From the NCBI GenBank assembly GCA_947382355.1, contig CANCYR010000002.1, forward strand, positions 1-64,000: a stretch of DNA of 64,000 bases, written 5' to 3'. Origin of the DNA: an uncultured Lachnospiraceae bacterium. GTDB lineage: Bacteria > Bacillota > Clostridia > Lachnospirales > Lachnospiraceae. The notes below the pieces were generated by a model, which saw nothing but the letters and a program-made list of their open reading frames with translations, was not told where the DNA came from and did not search any database. The position numbers and the translations under genes are program-made. Numbering within the stretch: position 1 is the stretch's first letter; the number at the start of each line of letters is the position of its first letter. This document shows positions 26,869 through 36,465 of this stretch, in pieces.

Positions 26869-27069
26869 GTAGGAGCAGGCATATCCGTACCTGAGGGCAG
26901 GGCAGCTTTCTTTTCTGAAAATATTTGGGGCCTTATGAAATCGCCGGTCCTTACGCACCGTATTTTGGTGCGTTAGTACCGCTGCGTTTTCATAGAGTGC
27001 GAACGTGCCCATAATATTTTCAGAAAAGAAAGCTGCCCTGCCCTCAGGTACGGATATGCCTGCTCCTAC
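26869..27069. repeat. 201-bp perfect long palindrome, copy 2
   Basis: Two arms of 57 bases (26869-26925 and 27013-27069) are exact reverse complements. The 87-base centre contains an inner hairpin with ATGAAAACGCAGCGGTACTAA, an AAAATAC loop and GGCGATTTCAT when read on the minus strand. This matches the centre of the 17990-18205 palindrome. The arms share only weak similarity with those of copy 1. It lies between vanZ and the cNMP-domain gene, 21 bases after the latter's stop. Confidence 0.88.
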
Positions 27070-27089
27070 GTCCTGTTTCCAAACAACCA

Positions 27090-29360
27090 TCACATATTCA
27101 GAAAAGCCTGCTGAGCCTGTAAATCCTTTGGTATCTCAATACCGGAATTTTCCAGCCTCTTTAAAATATTGGAAAGCCGATGGTTTTCCTGAGCCCTTTT
27201 AATCTGCCATTTCTCCATAATTTCTCCGTATAGAGGATTGCTTTTCAACTGTTCCCTGACAGCCTGGGGGAAAGGACAGTAAGTAAATAAGATTTTCCTT
27301 GCCACCTTATTCATACGGGGGGAGCCTTTTCCTTCATAGACCACCCAGATAATATAGTCGTTTACAAACATTTCCTTAAAGCTGTTGCGTGCCTTTGTAA
27401 GGGCGGTTTTGATTTTTTCCTTGGCATCCGGAGACAATTCGCTGTTTTTCCGGTAAAACTGTACATAATCGAAATACTCGCTGGTAAGGGAAGGGTCTGA
27501 CAAATCGTTCCATCTTGCGCCCTGGGTACGGCGGCAGATTTCCCACCTGTATTCTCCGGTAATGCGAAGAAGAAGCAGCAGCAATTCTTCCTGACAAAAA
27601 GTAGGAAGGATATAGCAGGCAGGAGTGCTTCTGGATTTGCCTTCTAATTCCTGCCACATAACGCCCCTGTTTCCGATGTTCGGCATTAAAATAACGTCTG
27701 GAAGGATTTTTCTTTTGATGTTTTCCTTAGGAATTGGAAGGGAAGCATCATAAAACAGGGCATCCCGATAAAAGGCAGAATAGTCGAATTTCTGTATCTG
27801 TATAAGGGAAGCAGCTATTTTTTCGGGAGTTGCTAAAATGGATTCTAGGGAAGAAAGCACAGTATGCTCGGAAAAGACCGGTGTAAAGGTGGCAATTCTT
27901 CCTGAGGTCATCTTATTGGCAAGTGTAAACATATTATTTATTTCAAATAAAACTTTTTCATTTGTATCAGCTAACAGTTCTTTTTCCTTGTTAGCATCAA
28001 TTTTACCGGAGGTTTTCATTTCATGGACATAGCCGGCATAATCCACATCAAATTCATTTCGGCGAGGCTCTTTGTTGCCCTGTTTAATTTCATTGAGCCA
28101 GTCAAATATAGTGTATACATGATATTTCTTGTTTCCTGTATAAGAATCTGCAATGGAATACAGATAAGCGGCATTTTCAGCGCCAGCCAGTTCTTCATCC
28201 ACATATCCGAATTTGAAAAACATCTTCAATATGGTAGGAATGTTCTTATCATTGGTGCTTGCCTGAAATGCCATAGTGTATATTTCATAAAACAGAGAAG
28301 TGATTTCCCGTCGCAATGTCCGCAGTTCATCGGTACTTGCACTTTTATCCACATGCTTTTTATAGGCGGAAATAGCCCGCTTAAAGGAAAGGCTGGTTTC
28401 ATCGCTGCATTTGGCATACGTTAAAATCGTATCCAGAGAATTTTCAAGGGAAGAACCATTTGAGGAGGCAGAGGAGGTAATGCCGGATGCCAGTTCTTCT
28501 TCAATGCCGGCAAGGGTTTCTTTATATTCCTGTATCCGTTTCTGGTAAAGTTCCTTATTAAAGGAAGGAATGCTTTCAATATGAATCAGGATTGTAGAAA
28601 TGGCAGCGGATAAGGAAATCGTATCGATGCCGTCACGCATAATCCGGAATAAGAGATTTGTATACAAATCAAATAAATCCATTCCGTTTTTATTCATTAA
28701 AAGAAATGCCAGTTCTGAACGGTATTCTACCATTTCACTGCAGGCCTTTAATACTTTGTGGAAATCCTCACAAAAACGCAGGAGATATCCGGTATTCAAA
28801 TTAGGATATTGAAAAAAGGCATTGGCGGCAGGACCGGCAAGCATATCTGTGGATTCTTCATAATAAACCCCAAGCCAGTCAGGGATATCATCCTCCGCAT
28901 GGAAAGCTTCCACTTCTAAAAGTCCGGGAAGAGCCTTTACGGGCACAGCATATTTATTACAAAGCTTCTTGTATTCTTCATAGCTTTCGGATAAATAGGA
29001 ATACATATTATTGCATTCATATTGGAAAAAGACTTCTTCATCCAAAACAGAACAGATTTGCTTTACAGCACTTCTTAAAAGTGCGGTGGTAAGCTCTTCA
29101 TTTTCTGCTAAAAAAACAGGAAGCTCCATTTGGGATTTGAAAATGTGAGTGGAAAGAACCGTGTCTTCCGTTGCAATATAAGTGCAGCTATGTGTCATTA
29201 CATGTAAATCCACGGCACCCAGCACGTCGTCCTTTTCCAAGACGATTTCTCCGCATGCACATATCATTTTTACCGTGCCGCTGACAATACGGCTTATGGT
29301 AGTGACTGCTGCTCCTTCTTTGTAAATAATAGTACCTTTTTTAATTGAAATATTTGCCAT
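27090..29360 (-). CDS. large protein with N-terminal cyclic nucleotide-binding-like domain
   Basis: A 756-residue protein not assignable to a known function. Residues 1-110 look like a Crp-type cNMP-binding beta-roll (IIYKEGAAVTTISRIVSGTVKMI, then EIVLEKDDVLGAVDL). The canonical arginine of the phosphate-binding cassette is not obvious. No helix-turn-helix follows. The remaining 640 residues are mostly helical, with a Ser-rich linker near 305-320. No signal peptide or membrane segments. The ATG at 29360 has GAGGA seven bases upstream; an ATG six bases earlier overlaps that site. Probably a Lachnospiraceae-specific regulator or scaffold. Confidence 0.72.
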   Translation of the reverse strand: MANISIKKGTIIYKEGAAVTTISRIVSGTVKMICACGEIVLEKDDVLGAVDLHVMTHSCTYIATEDTVLSTHIFKSQMELPVFLAENEELTTALLRSAVKQICSVLDEEVFFQYECNNMYSYLSESYEEYKKLCNKYAVPVKALPGLLEVEAFHAEDDIPDWLGVYYEESTDMLAGPAANAFFQYPNLNTGYLLRFCEDFHKVLKACSEMVEYRSELAFLLMNKNGMDLFDLYTNLLFRIMRDGIDTISLSAAISTILIHIESIPSFNKELYQKRIQEYKETLAGIEEELASGITSSASSNGSSLENSLDTILTYAKCSDETSLSFKRAISAYKKHVDKSASTDELRTLRREITSLFYEIYTMAFQASTNDKNIPTILKMFFKFGYVDEELAGAENAAYLYSIADSYTGNKKYHVYTIFDWLNEIKQGNKEPRRNEFDVDYAGYVHEMKTSGKIDANKEKELLADTNEKVLFEINNMFTLANKMTSGRIATFTPVFSEHTVLSSLESILATPEKIAASLIQIQKFDYSAFYRDALFYDASLPIPKENIKRKILPDVILMPNIGNRGVMWQELEGKSRSTPACYILPTFCQEELLLLLLRITGEYRWEICRRTQGARWNDLSDPSLTSEYFDYVQFYRKNSELSPDAKEKIKTALTKARNSFKEMFVNDYIIWVVYEGKGSPRMNKVARKILFTYCPFPQAVREQLKSNPLYGEIMEKWQIKRAQENHRLSNILKRLENSGIEIPKDLQAQQAFLNM

Positions 29361-29385
29361 AATCATTCCTCTATTCCTTGTAGGT

Positions 29386-29420
29386 TTTGTTCTTTGGCAC
29401 GTTCGTATGGAAAGAACAAA
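29386..29420. promoter_or_regulatory. hairpin/inverted repeat upstream of the cNMP-domain gene
   Basis: TTTGTTCTTT (29386-29395) and AAAGAACAAA (29411-29420) form a perfect 10-bp inverted repeat, 26 bases upstream of the minus-strand start. It could be an operator or a leader hairpin. The rest of the divergent intergenic region is AT-rich. Confidence 0.4.
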
Positions 29421-29583
29421 TACAGTATATCATACTCCGAAAAAAAAATCTCAAAAATATTGAGTATAATATTGGTTTTTGCTGTACTTTTTATAATTTT
29501 ATGCTAAAATAGGTAGAAAGTGATTGTAGTGTCAGTTTTATGATATGATATTTCTTTTTAAAAAGGCTTTGGGAGGGAATGAC

Positions 29584-30054
29584 ATGAATAACATAAAGGA
29601 AAGCAGAGAAGAGATTATTGATAAATTTAAGCCCACTATCGAATATCTGAACCACTATATTCCGTGGCTTGAAAAGCAGACAGGACAAACCGTAGCTCAT
29701 TCTTATAAAGGAGAAGGGCAGGAAAAACAGAGTTTTTCCATTCCGGTATATGACAGTACGCTGCTGTCTTTTGTCAATGATGTCTCCATGACGAATTACA
29801 TAGATAAAAATTATCCGTACATATATACAAGGAACCAGTTAAGGACCTTTGAGGATGAGTGGAAGGCCATTGAAAAGGCTGATATCATGCACATGGAGGT
29901 TTTGTGCGGGATTATGTCCAGATATGTGCTTGGAGGCATGACCAAATCTGTTTATTGGAGAAATGGTGTAGAGTATGAGATATTCATCAGGATATTGAAG
30001 AAAACAAAGGAAATCATTGAATTCTGGGATAAACCGATTGAAGCAGCGGAATAA
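29584..30054 (+). CDS. hypothetical protein, possibly DUF6508-like
   Basis: A 156-residue soluble protein preceded by a strong GGGAGGG site. The second half (FEDEWKAIEKADIMHMEVLCGIMSRYVLGGM in spaced parts) resembles the DUF6508 pattern, in which an Asp-Ala-Cys-like helix and a region around residues 110-125 are conserved; this is a weak match from memory. It is followed after 12 bases by a TetR gene, with which it may be co-transcribed. Confidence 0.5.
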   Translation: MNNIKESREEIIDKFKPTIEYLNHYIPWLEKQTGQTVAHSYKGEGQEKQSFSIPVYDSTLLSFVNDVSMTNYIDKNYPYIYTRNQLRTFEDEWKAIEKADIMHMEVLCGIMSRYVLGGMTKSVYWRNGVEYEIFIRILKKTKEIIEFWDKPIEAAE

Positions 30055-30066
30055 GAGGGCAGGAAA

Positions 30067-30651
30067 ATGGGCAATAAATCAATACAAAAAAGGCAATACA
30101 TATTGGACAAGGCAAAGGGTGTCTTTGCCGGTAAGGGATTTAAGAATGTTACCATGCAGGATATAATCGATGCCTGCCAAATCAGCCGGGGAGGCCTGTA
30201 TTTATATTTTGAAAGCACGAAAGAAATTTTTCTTGAGGTTTTAAGGCTGGAAGGAGAGGAAGCAGATGATACCTTTTCTGAAGCCATGACGGAGGAAAGC
30301 ACAGGAGCAGACATTCTGGCGTTGTTCTTAAAGGAGCAGAAAAAGGAAATTCTGAATCAGGGAGAAAATCTGACAGTTGCCATTTATGAATTCTTTTTTG
30401 CCAATAAAGTGCCTAAAAAAGAAAATCCGGTGCGGATTCAATTTAACAGTGCGGTAAGGATTATACAGCAGCTGATTATGGATGGGGTGGATACCGGAGA
30501 ATTTATTTGTGATGATCCGTTAGGCGCCGCAAGAAATATGATGTATGTGCTGGAAGGATTAAAAGTCTGTGCCCGGACAATGGGCATTACGGAGGAAACA
30601 GTAAACAAGGAAATACTTTATATGATGAAAGGATTGGTTAACGAATGCTAA
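30067..30651 (+). CDS. TetR family transcriptional regulator
   Basis: A 194-residue regulator. The N-terminal helix-turn-helix (about residues 8-55) shows FKNVTMQDIIDACQISRGGLYLYF, the TetR signature. The C-terminal ligand and dimer domain is helical and unassigned. It could control the 29584 gene or itself; no efflux gene is adjacent. The stop codon sits inside a bidirectional terminator shared with the opposite transglutaminase gene. Confidence 0.88.
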   Translation: MGNKSIQKRQYILDKAKGVFAGKGFKNVTMQDIIDACQISRGGLYLYFESTKEIFLEVLRLEGEEADDTFSEAMTEESTGADILALFLKEQKKEILNQGENLTVAIYEFFFANKVPKKENPVRIQFNSAVRIIQQLIMDGVDTGEFICDDPLGAARNMMYVLEGLKVCARTMGITEETVNKEILYMMKGLVNEC

Positions 30652-30663
30652 CCAATCCTTTTT
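30628..30663. terminator. bidirectional terminator between convergent genes
   Basis: A 13-bp perfect stem (30628-30640 with 30649-30661) and eight-base loop, with A-run before and T-run after. It overlaps the last codons of both the TetR gene (plus) and the transglutaminase gene (minus). Confidence 0.8.
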
Positions 30664-33161
30664 ATGAACTGCTTTGTCATATCCCGGAATGTAAGAACCT
30701 GGTTTCTGGAAATGCCTTCTTTTGAAAAACAGCCTTTTTCCAAAAGAGCCGAATACTCCTTTGGAGAAGGTGTGGCAGCCGTATCCGTTTCAGGGAACAG
30801 AGAGAGTAAAAGTTCCTTTAACTGCTCCGGTGTAGGCTCACATTCCTTAAGGTGCTTTTTCTTTTTCAGCCGGATGACAAGCTTTCTGTAACAGCAGGAA
30901 AGCATGGGAACATAAGAGCCTTTATGAAAAGCAATCTGTATTTTTAAGTATTCAAACAGGTTTTTAAATATCCAGACCAGTATTGGAACAAGGAGCATGG
31001 AGCCTGCCAGTATGAAAATGGGACCGGCAATTAAATCCGTACTGCTTAAAAAGGAATCCCATCTGTTCGGTGCAGTTTCCGTGACTGTACTGTCTGAAGT
31101 GATATTCGGGGCGCCTGATATGGAAAACAATCCTGAGAACACATCCCAGAAATCAGAGTAGGTGCTGTTAGCTTCAGAAGAGGGCGGGGTTACCTCCACA
31201 GGAATCCAGCCAAATTCCTCTTTATAAACCTCTACCCACGCATGTGCGTTTCCATCTGTAATATCCGCCTCAATGACACCTGTTCTGCCAAGGGGATTTT
31301 CTCCCTGAAGATAATCTTCGTATGTTTCATCAACTGCCTGGGCATTTGCCATATCCTGGAAGTTGACCACATAGCCCTCCACATATCTGGCAGGATATCC
31401 ATAGGAACGAAAGAGCATTGTGGCAGCCGAAGCGAAATGGGCACAATAGCCCTGCTTCTGATGCGTTAAGAAGTAATCTATAAAATCTTCGTTTCTGGGC
31501 GTGGTGCCGGGATTCATGGAATAAGTATAATTATCTTTAAAGTAATCCTGAATCAATATTATTTGCTCTTCCAAAAGCTTCCCCGTTCCGATTTCTTCTT
31601 TCAGTTTTTCTAAAGAGGGTTCTAAAGCAGGAGGAATGCTTTTATAATAAATCCGGCTGTTCATATCATAAGTTTTTAAGTAGGATTCTTCCTTTTCACC
31701 TGCATCCAGAGGAAAGGAGTAGGCTAATCCGAAAGTTGAATTTTTATTAAGGCTTCCGGTTGAAATCCCGGCATTGACAGGAGGATAATAGGAAACCTCC
31801 AGGGTGCTGCCTACAGGCAGGGAGCCGGAAAAAATCCCCTGCTCCGTCTGATACTGGCCGGACATGTTGTCCGTGTAATAGGGCAGATACAAATAATCCT
31901 CATCGGCATCTAAATTTTCTATTTTCATTTTTCCCTTTAGATTATTGCCGGAATGCTCAAATAAATATGCCAGCCTTTTTCCTTCAACACCGGCGCTGTA
32001 TTCTAAAAATTCGGGATAGTCGTCTCCAAGCATTTCACGGACAGAGCTTTCCGCATGGGAAGGGGGAAGCCATTCGCTTCCCGTATAGTCGGCTCCGGTA
32101 AAGGCCTTTAAGTAAATTGTATCATAGCCGTAGGGAGCAAAGGTAACCTTTAAATCAGGCTGATAATCCGGGCGGACAGCGCTGACCCCTCCCAGCTTGC
32201 CGCCGCTGATACCCCCTTTGGCGGAATAGCGGTCAAAAAAACCGGATATGCCCGACTGGACAAATATTTTAATGTATTCATCGGTTTTTGCTTTCAAGCC
32301 GTTGGAAACAGTCTGCTGTGCATCGTGGTTGGTTAACAGGGAATAGGAGGCTGCTATGAATATAGAGCATAAAAGTCCGAGACGGCTGGCAGTTTCTAAG
32401 AGGATAGTGCCATTTGCCTTATAATTGTGCAGAGTGTAGGCACAATTTTTTCCTTTCTTTTTCGTAACCTTAAAAAAGATTCTTTTTTTCTTTTTTAAGG
32501 GAAGGTCGAAGTGCCGGCTGCGTCCCAGTATGCCTACTATTACATAAGAAGACAATATAAAGAAAAGAAAGGGAATGTCCGGATACTTTTCTATGTATAT
32601 GGCAAGCTGCAAAAAAGGGAATGTGAGCGCCAGCGTAAGGAACAGGCTCATATAGGTGGAAATGGCAATGTTCAAAAGCAGGGCAAGAAAGAAGCCTACA
32701 AATATAGAGGCTACAGATACGGCAAGATATTGATTCCCAAAGCCTACCGTAACTTCCCTGCTTAAGGATAAGTTGAAATAAGAGCTGTATTCTTCAAATA
32801 AAACAGTAATAAAGGACTGAAAGCCACTGTTGGCAATTACACGGCATTGGATGATCGAATATGTAAAAATCACAAAAAGAACAGGGTATACCGTATTGAA
32901 TACCACTGCATTATAGTGTAAAAATGCTAAAATAAAGGAAAGCAGTAAAAGTACCGTCATCACAAGGGCGGAATTATACTGAACGGAAAAGGCTGAAAGA
33001 AGCCCTCCTATAGTTCCCCAGACAGCACAAAAGACAAGCAGCGCCTTTACCGTACAAAGCACAGCCATATTTGGAGTAAAGGAAGCGGGCTCTGCCGGAA
33101 AGGAGAAGCCGTATAAGGTTTCATCGGATATAGTGTTTTTCCTTGTTTTATGAAAGAACAT
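30648..33161 (-). CDS. transglutaminase-like membrane protein (TgpA-type)
   Basis: An 837-residue protein with an N-terminal block of about eight hydrophobic segments (residues 30-300 with a cytoplasmic basic loop), a large extracytoplasmic region, a papain-like transglutaminase core and a last transmembrane helix near residue 720. Catalytic Cys573 is in QGYCAHFASA and His640 in NAHAWVEVY; the third residue is in WIPVEVTP, where Glu takes the usual Asp place. With the DUF58 and MoxR genes it forms a widespread operon thought to act at the cell envelope. The ATG at 33161 follows AAAGGAG by six bases. Confidence 0.88.
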   Translation of the reverse strand: MFFHKTRKNTISDETLYGFSFPAEPASFTPNMAVLCTVKALLVFCAVWGTIGGLLSAFSVQYNSALVMTVLLLLSFILAFLHYNAVVFNTVYPVLFVIFTYSIIQCRVIANSGFQSFITVLFEEYSSYFNLSLSREVTVGFGNQYLAVSVASIFVGFFLALLLNIAISTYMSLFLTLALTFPFLQLAIYIEKYPDIPFLFFILSSYVIVGILGRSRHFDLPLKKKKRIFFKVTKKKGKNCAYTLHNYKANGTILLETASRLGLLCSIFIAASYSLLTNHDAQQTVSNGLKAKTDEYIKIFVQSGISGFFDRYSAKGGISGGKLGGVSAVRPDYQPDLKVTFAPYGYDTIYLKAFTGADYTGSEWLPPSHAESSVREMLGDDYPEFLEYSAGVEGKRLAYLFEHSGNNLKGKMKIENLDADEDYLYLPYYTDNMSGQYQTEQGIFSGSLPVGSTLEVSYYPPVNAGISTGSLNKNSTFGLAYSFPLDAGEKEESYLKTYDMNSRIYYKSIPPALEPSLEKLKEEIGTGKLLEEQIILIQDYFKDNYTYSMNPGTTPRNEDFIDYFLTHQKQGYCAHFASAATMLFRSYGYPARYVEGYVVNFQDMANAQAVDETYEDYLQGENPLGRTGVIEADITDGNAHAWVEVYKEEFGWIPVEVTPPSSEANSTYSDFWDVFSGLFSISGAPNITSDSTVTETAPNRWDSFLSSTDLIAGPIFILAGSMLLVPILVWIFKNLFEYLKIQIAFHKGSYVPMLSCCYRKLVIRLKKKKHLKECEPTPEQLKELLLSLFPETDTAATPSPKEYSALLEKGCFSKEGISRNQVLTFRDMTKQFIKRIG

Positions 33162-34197
33162 CTTCGACTCCTTTGTGGGTAATATGTAATAAGGTTCCAT
33201 GTTTTAACTGAGATTTCTCATAAATGCTTCTGCCGAGATTTTCCACCTGATAGGTGCTTTCATAAAAAAGCTGGGAAAAGGCAAGCAGAAACTCATCCTT
33301 ATTTCTGACGAAAAAGGTGGAAAAGTCATTTCTTTTTATGGAGTAGCAGCTTAGAAAAAAGCTTTCTCCGGCCTTAAGCAGTTCATTTCCAAGCATAAAC
33401 GCATAATCAATAGTCTTATCCAACAAATCAGCATCCTTCTGTTCATGGAATGAAAGCGGGTCAGGAGAATAAAGCTCCGTAAGCAGGAAAAAACGATTGG
33501 ATGTAGTGGCTTCATTTTCCTTTACCATAAGGCTGTCCGATTTGGCGGAAAGCTTCCAATGGATTTTCTGCAGTCTGTCGCCGGGCCGGTATTCCCGTAC
33601 ATCCGTTACGTTAGAGGATACATTCCCTTTTAAGGAAGTTTCTTCATATTCGTCAAAGCCTTCACCGTAAATTCTGTTGTGATAAGAAACTTCACCGGTG
33701 GCAGCAGGCATTATTTGAACCTCCGTCTGGGCACTGCATGGCCTGTAGTAGCGGAACAGCTGCAGAAAGTCATAGGCGGCAACGTCCACCAGCTTTGTCT
33801 GATAGCAGCCGGATTTTTTGTAGGCAATGGGAAAGGAGTTGACGGAATGCTTTCTGGCATAGGCAGGAAGCACCAGCTTTTCCTGCTGCTGTTTTGGATA
33901 AAAGCAGCAAAAACTGTGAAGTGTCACCTCAAAATGGGTAAAGGGAATGCGGGATTCATTTTCAATGGTAACAAAAAGGGGGAGAGTGGCAGGTTTATCC
34001 GCCATATATGCTTTAGAAGCAAGGGAAACGTTTATATGTTTAAAACCATAGCTGCATGCAAAATAAGAAATGACAGGAAGGAAGCAGAGCAGTAAAAACA
34101 GCACAAGAAAAAAAGATTGTCTGTAGTATACGGTGAAAAGCAATGTGACAACCGTCAGTATCATATAGGAAATCCAGTTTTGTATCAGTCTTCTCAT
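33148..34197 (-). CDS. DUF58 domain membrane protein
   Basis: A 349-residue protein with two N-terminal transmembrane helices (about 8-50) and the DUF58 hallmark VREYRPGDRLQKIHWKLSAK (around residue 205). A von Willebrand A-like region follows. DUF58 proteins act with MoxR AAA+ ATPases, perhaps in complex assembly. ATG 34197 follows AGGTGA. It overlaps the transglutaminase gene by 14 bases, so the three genes are one operon. Confidence 0.87.
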   Translation of the reverse strand: MRRLIQNWISYMILTVVTLLFTVYYRQSFFLVLFLLLCFLPVISYFACSYGFKHINVSLASKAYMADKPATLPLFVTIENESRIPFTHFEVTLHSFCCFYPKQQQEKLVLPAYARKHSVNSFPIAYKKSGCYQTKLVDVAAYDFLQLFRYYRPCSAQTEVQIMPAATGEVSYHNRIYGEGFDEYEETSLKGNVSSNVTDVREYRPGDRLQKIHWKLSAKSDSLMVKENEATTSNRFFLLTELYSPDPLSFHEQKDADLLDKTIDYAFMLGNELLKAGESFFLSCYSIKRNDFSTFFVRNKDEFLLAFSQLFYESTYQVENLGRSIYEKSQLKHGTLLHITHKGVEDVLS

Positions 34198-34215
34198 AGA
34201 ATCACCTAAAATCAC

Positions 34216-35148
34216 TTATCTGGAAAGCTTGGGAACAGGCACCTGTCCCAAAAGACTTTCTATTACATCATAATCGGTCAGTCCTTCCGCCTTTGCCTTG
34301 GTGCTTAACACAAGGCGGTGGTTGGCAACGCTGTAGAAAACGGATAAAATGTCGTCAGGCGCCAGAAAATCCCGGTTGTTGTAAAAGGCATAGGCTTTTG
34401 CCAGCTTTAAGATGGCAATGCTTCCTCTGGGGCTGATGCCCTGAGACAGATAGTCGGTATTTCTTGTTTTCTCCACAAGGTCCACGATATAGGTATAAAG
34501 GCTGCCGTCCACGAATACCTGCTCGGTCTGTTTCTGCATGGTGAGCAGTTCATCAATAGTAAGGACAGAATTTACGGCGTTTAACTGCTCTGATGATTTC
34601 CCCATCAGTATTTCAGCCGCACTTGCCCGGTCAGGATAGCCGATGCTTAAGCGCACGAAGAAACGGTCAAGCTGGGAATCCGGAAGCTTCTGGGTGCCGG
34701 AAGCGCCGATGGGATTCTGGGTGGCAATTACAAAGAAGGGATTGGGAAGGTCAGAGGTTTTTCCGTCCACGGTCACCTTTCTTTCTTCCATAACCTCTAA
34801 CAGCGCGGACTGGGTTTTGGGAGAGGTACGGTTGATTTCATCTGCCAGAAACAGGTTGCAGAAAATAGCTCCTGCCATAAAATGAAATTCACCGCTGTTC
34901 TTATCATACATCTGAAAGCCCAGAATGTCGCTGGGCAGTACATCCGGCGTAAACTGCATTCTTTTGTAATCCATGGAAAGTGTTTTAGACAGGGCAACTG
35001 CAAGAGTGGTCTTTCCAACCCCTGGAATATCCTCTAATAAAATGTGTCCTTTTGCTAAAAGGGTGCAGAGCACCATGTCGATTACAGTGTCTTTTCCTCT
35101 TAGTACTTTTTTGATTTCTTCTTTTACGGCTTCTAGTGAACGGTTCAA
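34216..35148 (-). CDS. MoxR family AAA+ ATPase
   Basis: A 310-residue AAA+ chaperone-like ATPase, first gene of its operon. Walker A GVGKTTLAVAL is near residue 40, Walker B LFLADEINRTSPKTQSALLE near 105, sensor 1 IATQNP near 145 and the arginine finger region SQLDRFFVRL near 160. MoxR proteins remodel partner VWA-like proteins, here the DUF58 protein. Start is a TTG nine bases after AAGGAGG, with no ATG at a better place. Confidence 0.9.
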   Translation of the reverse strand: MNRSLEAVKEEIKKVLRGKDTVIDMVLCTLLAKGHILLEDIPGVGKTTLAVALSKTLSMDYKRMQFTPDVLPSDILGFQMYDKNSGEFHFMAGAIFCNLFLADEINRTSPKTQSALLEVMEERKVTVDGKTSDLPNPFFVIATQNPIGASGTQKLPDSQLDRFFVRLSIGYPDRASAAEILMGKSSEQLNAVNSVLTIDELLTMQKQTEQVFVDGSLYTYIVDLVEKTRNTDYLSQGISPRGSIAILKLAKAYAFYNNRDFLAPDDILSVFYSVANHRLVLSTKAKAEGLTDYDVIESLLGQVPVPKLSR

Positions 35149-35316
35149 AGAGCTGACCTCCTTAAAGTATGTTTTTTATTTTAACATTCTAAAGGCGTGG
35201 TGTAAAATGCCTGTATGGAATGGGTGGGTATGCTTGGCTGGTATAAGGAAATAACGTATGTGGATATTATACTATTTGGGGTGGGGGGATGTAAATAATT
35301 ATTTTTCTGTTGGGGC

Positions 35317-35373
35317 GTCCTATAGCGCCGTCCATGGCGCGATAGGACTAAAATTGCCATCCGTGGCAATTTT
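35317..35373. repeat. tandem hairpins in the moxR-carbonic anhydrase intergenic region
   Basis: Two adjacent hairpins: 35317-35348 (13-bp stem, one mismatch, loop GTCCAT) and 35350-35373 (perfect 10-bp stem AAAATTGCCA with TGGCAATTTT). A further pair CCCTCATC (35435-35442) and GATGAGGG (35478-35485) encloses the next segment. This 730-bp gap (35149-35880) shows no coding region. Near its end is an extended -10 (TGATATACT, 35763-35771) that may drive the carbonic anhydrase gene. The hairpins could be an intergenic repeat or a small RNA. Confidence 0.5.
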
Positions 35374-35880
35374 TCCCTGGGTGGAGAGCAGGCTGTTAAG
35401 GAAAAGTCCCATTCAAAACAATGCATGGAATCCGCCCTCATCCCTCTTTTGCTGTTTTGTTTCAGGCTGTACAGTTTGATGAGGGAGTTACTGTGTTGTG
35501 AGAAGGTTTGGACGGAGGGGGAGAAGGATTTGAACTGTCAGGATATTAAGTTATTTTGTGGCAGTTTCTTGGTATGGCAGCGTTTTTGTAAAGAGGGAGC
35601 ATGACTATAGGATGGTTATATGTATTTCGTTTTCAGGTACCGAATAAACTAACGATATAAAATATTTGCCGATTCATTGTACAAAAAACTTCAACTTTGG
35701 TCAAAAGCGTTGTGAATTGTTACGAATTGCTGTGAAAAAAAGATGAAATTTTTTATAACCTGTGATATACTCTATCCATGGAAAATAAGTCCAGAAAACC
35801 AATACATATGCTGTATCAGGTTTGGTATGACTGCAGGATAGGTATTGGCAGAAATCTGCAGACAGAAAAAGGAGGAAATC

Positions 35881-36450
35881 ATGCAAAAAGAAAATTTATC
35901 CGCAGCAGAAGCATTGGAAAAGCTTAAGGAAGGAAATCAGCGTTATTTATCCGCAGATACCAGTTCAGGGGATATTTCTCCCCGGATTAGAAAGATGACT
36001 TGTGAGGAAGGACAGAGCCCTTATGCCATTGTCATTACCTGTTCCGATTCCAGAGTGATACCGGAGAGTATTTTTATGGCGGGCATTGGCGAATTGTTCG
36101 TAATCCGTGTGGCAGGCAATGTCATGGATAAGCATCAGTTAGGAAGCGTTGAATATGCGGCAGACCATTTGGGATGTAAGCTGGTGGTGGTACTGGGACA
36201 TGAGCATTGCGGCGCAGTAGGCGCAGCCATTACCAGTCAGCCCTCCGGGTATGTGAAGTACATAACAGATGAAATTTTAAAGGCTGTCGGAGAGGAAAAA
36301 GATGAATACAAGGCATGCTGCTTAAATGTGGAAAGAAGCGTAGCCTGCATTAAAGACAGCCTTGGCATAAAAGAAGGGGATGAGGACGGCTTGAAGGTAT
36401 GCGGAGCTTATTACCATATCGGAAGCGGTCAGGTTGAGTTTTTGAATTAA
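35881..36450 (+). CDS. beta-class carbonic anhydrase
   Basis: A 189-residue zinc enzyme interconverting CO2 and bicarbonate in the cytoplasm. All zinc and catalytic residues are visible: Cys54, Asp56 and Arg58 in CSDSRV, His107 and Cys110 in GHEHCGA. The short length fits the Clostridial clade of beta enzymes. ATG 35881 follows AAAAAGGAGG. A strong terminator follows. Confidence 0.92.
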   Translation: MQKENLSAAEALEKLKEGNQRYLSADTSSGDISPRIRKMTCEEGQSPYAIVITCSDSRVIPESIFMAGIGELFVIRVAGNVMDKHQLGSVEYAADHLGCKLVVVLGHEHCGAVGAAITSQPSGYVKYITDEILKAVGEEKDEYKACCLNVERSVACIKDSLGIKEGDEDGLKVCGAYYHIGSGQVEFLN

Positions 36451-36465
36451 AAATTGATATTTATA

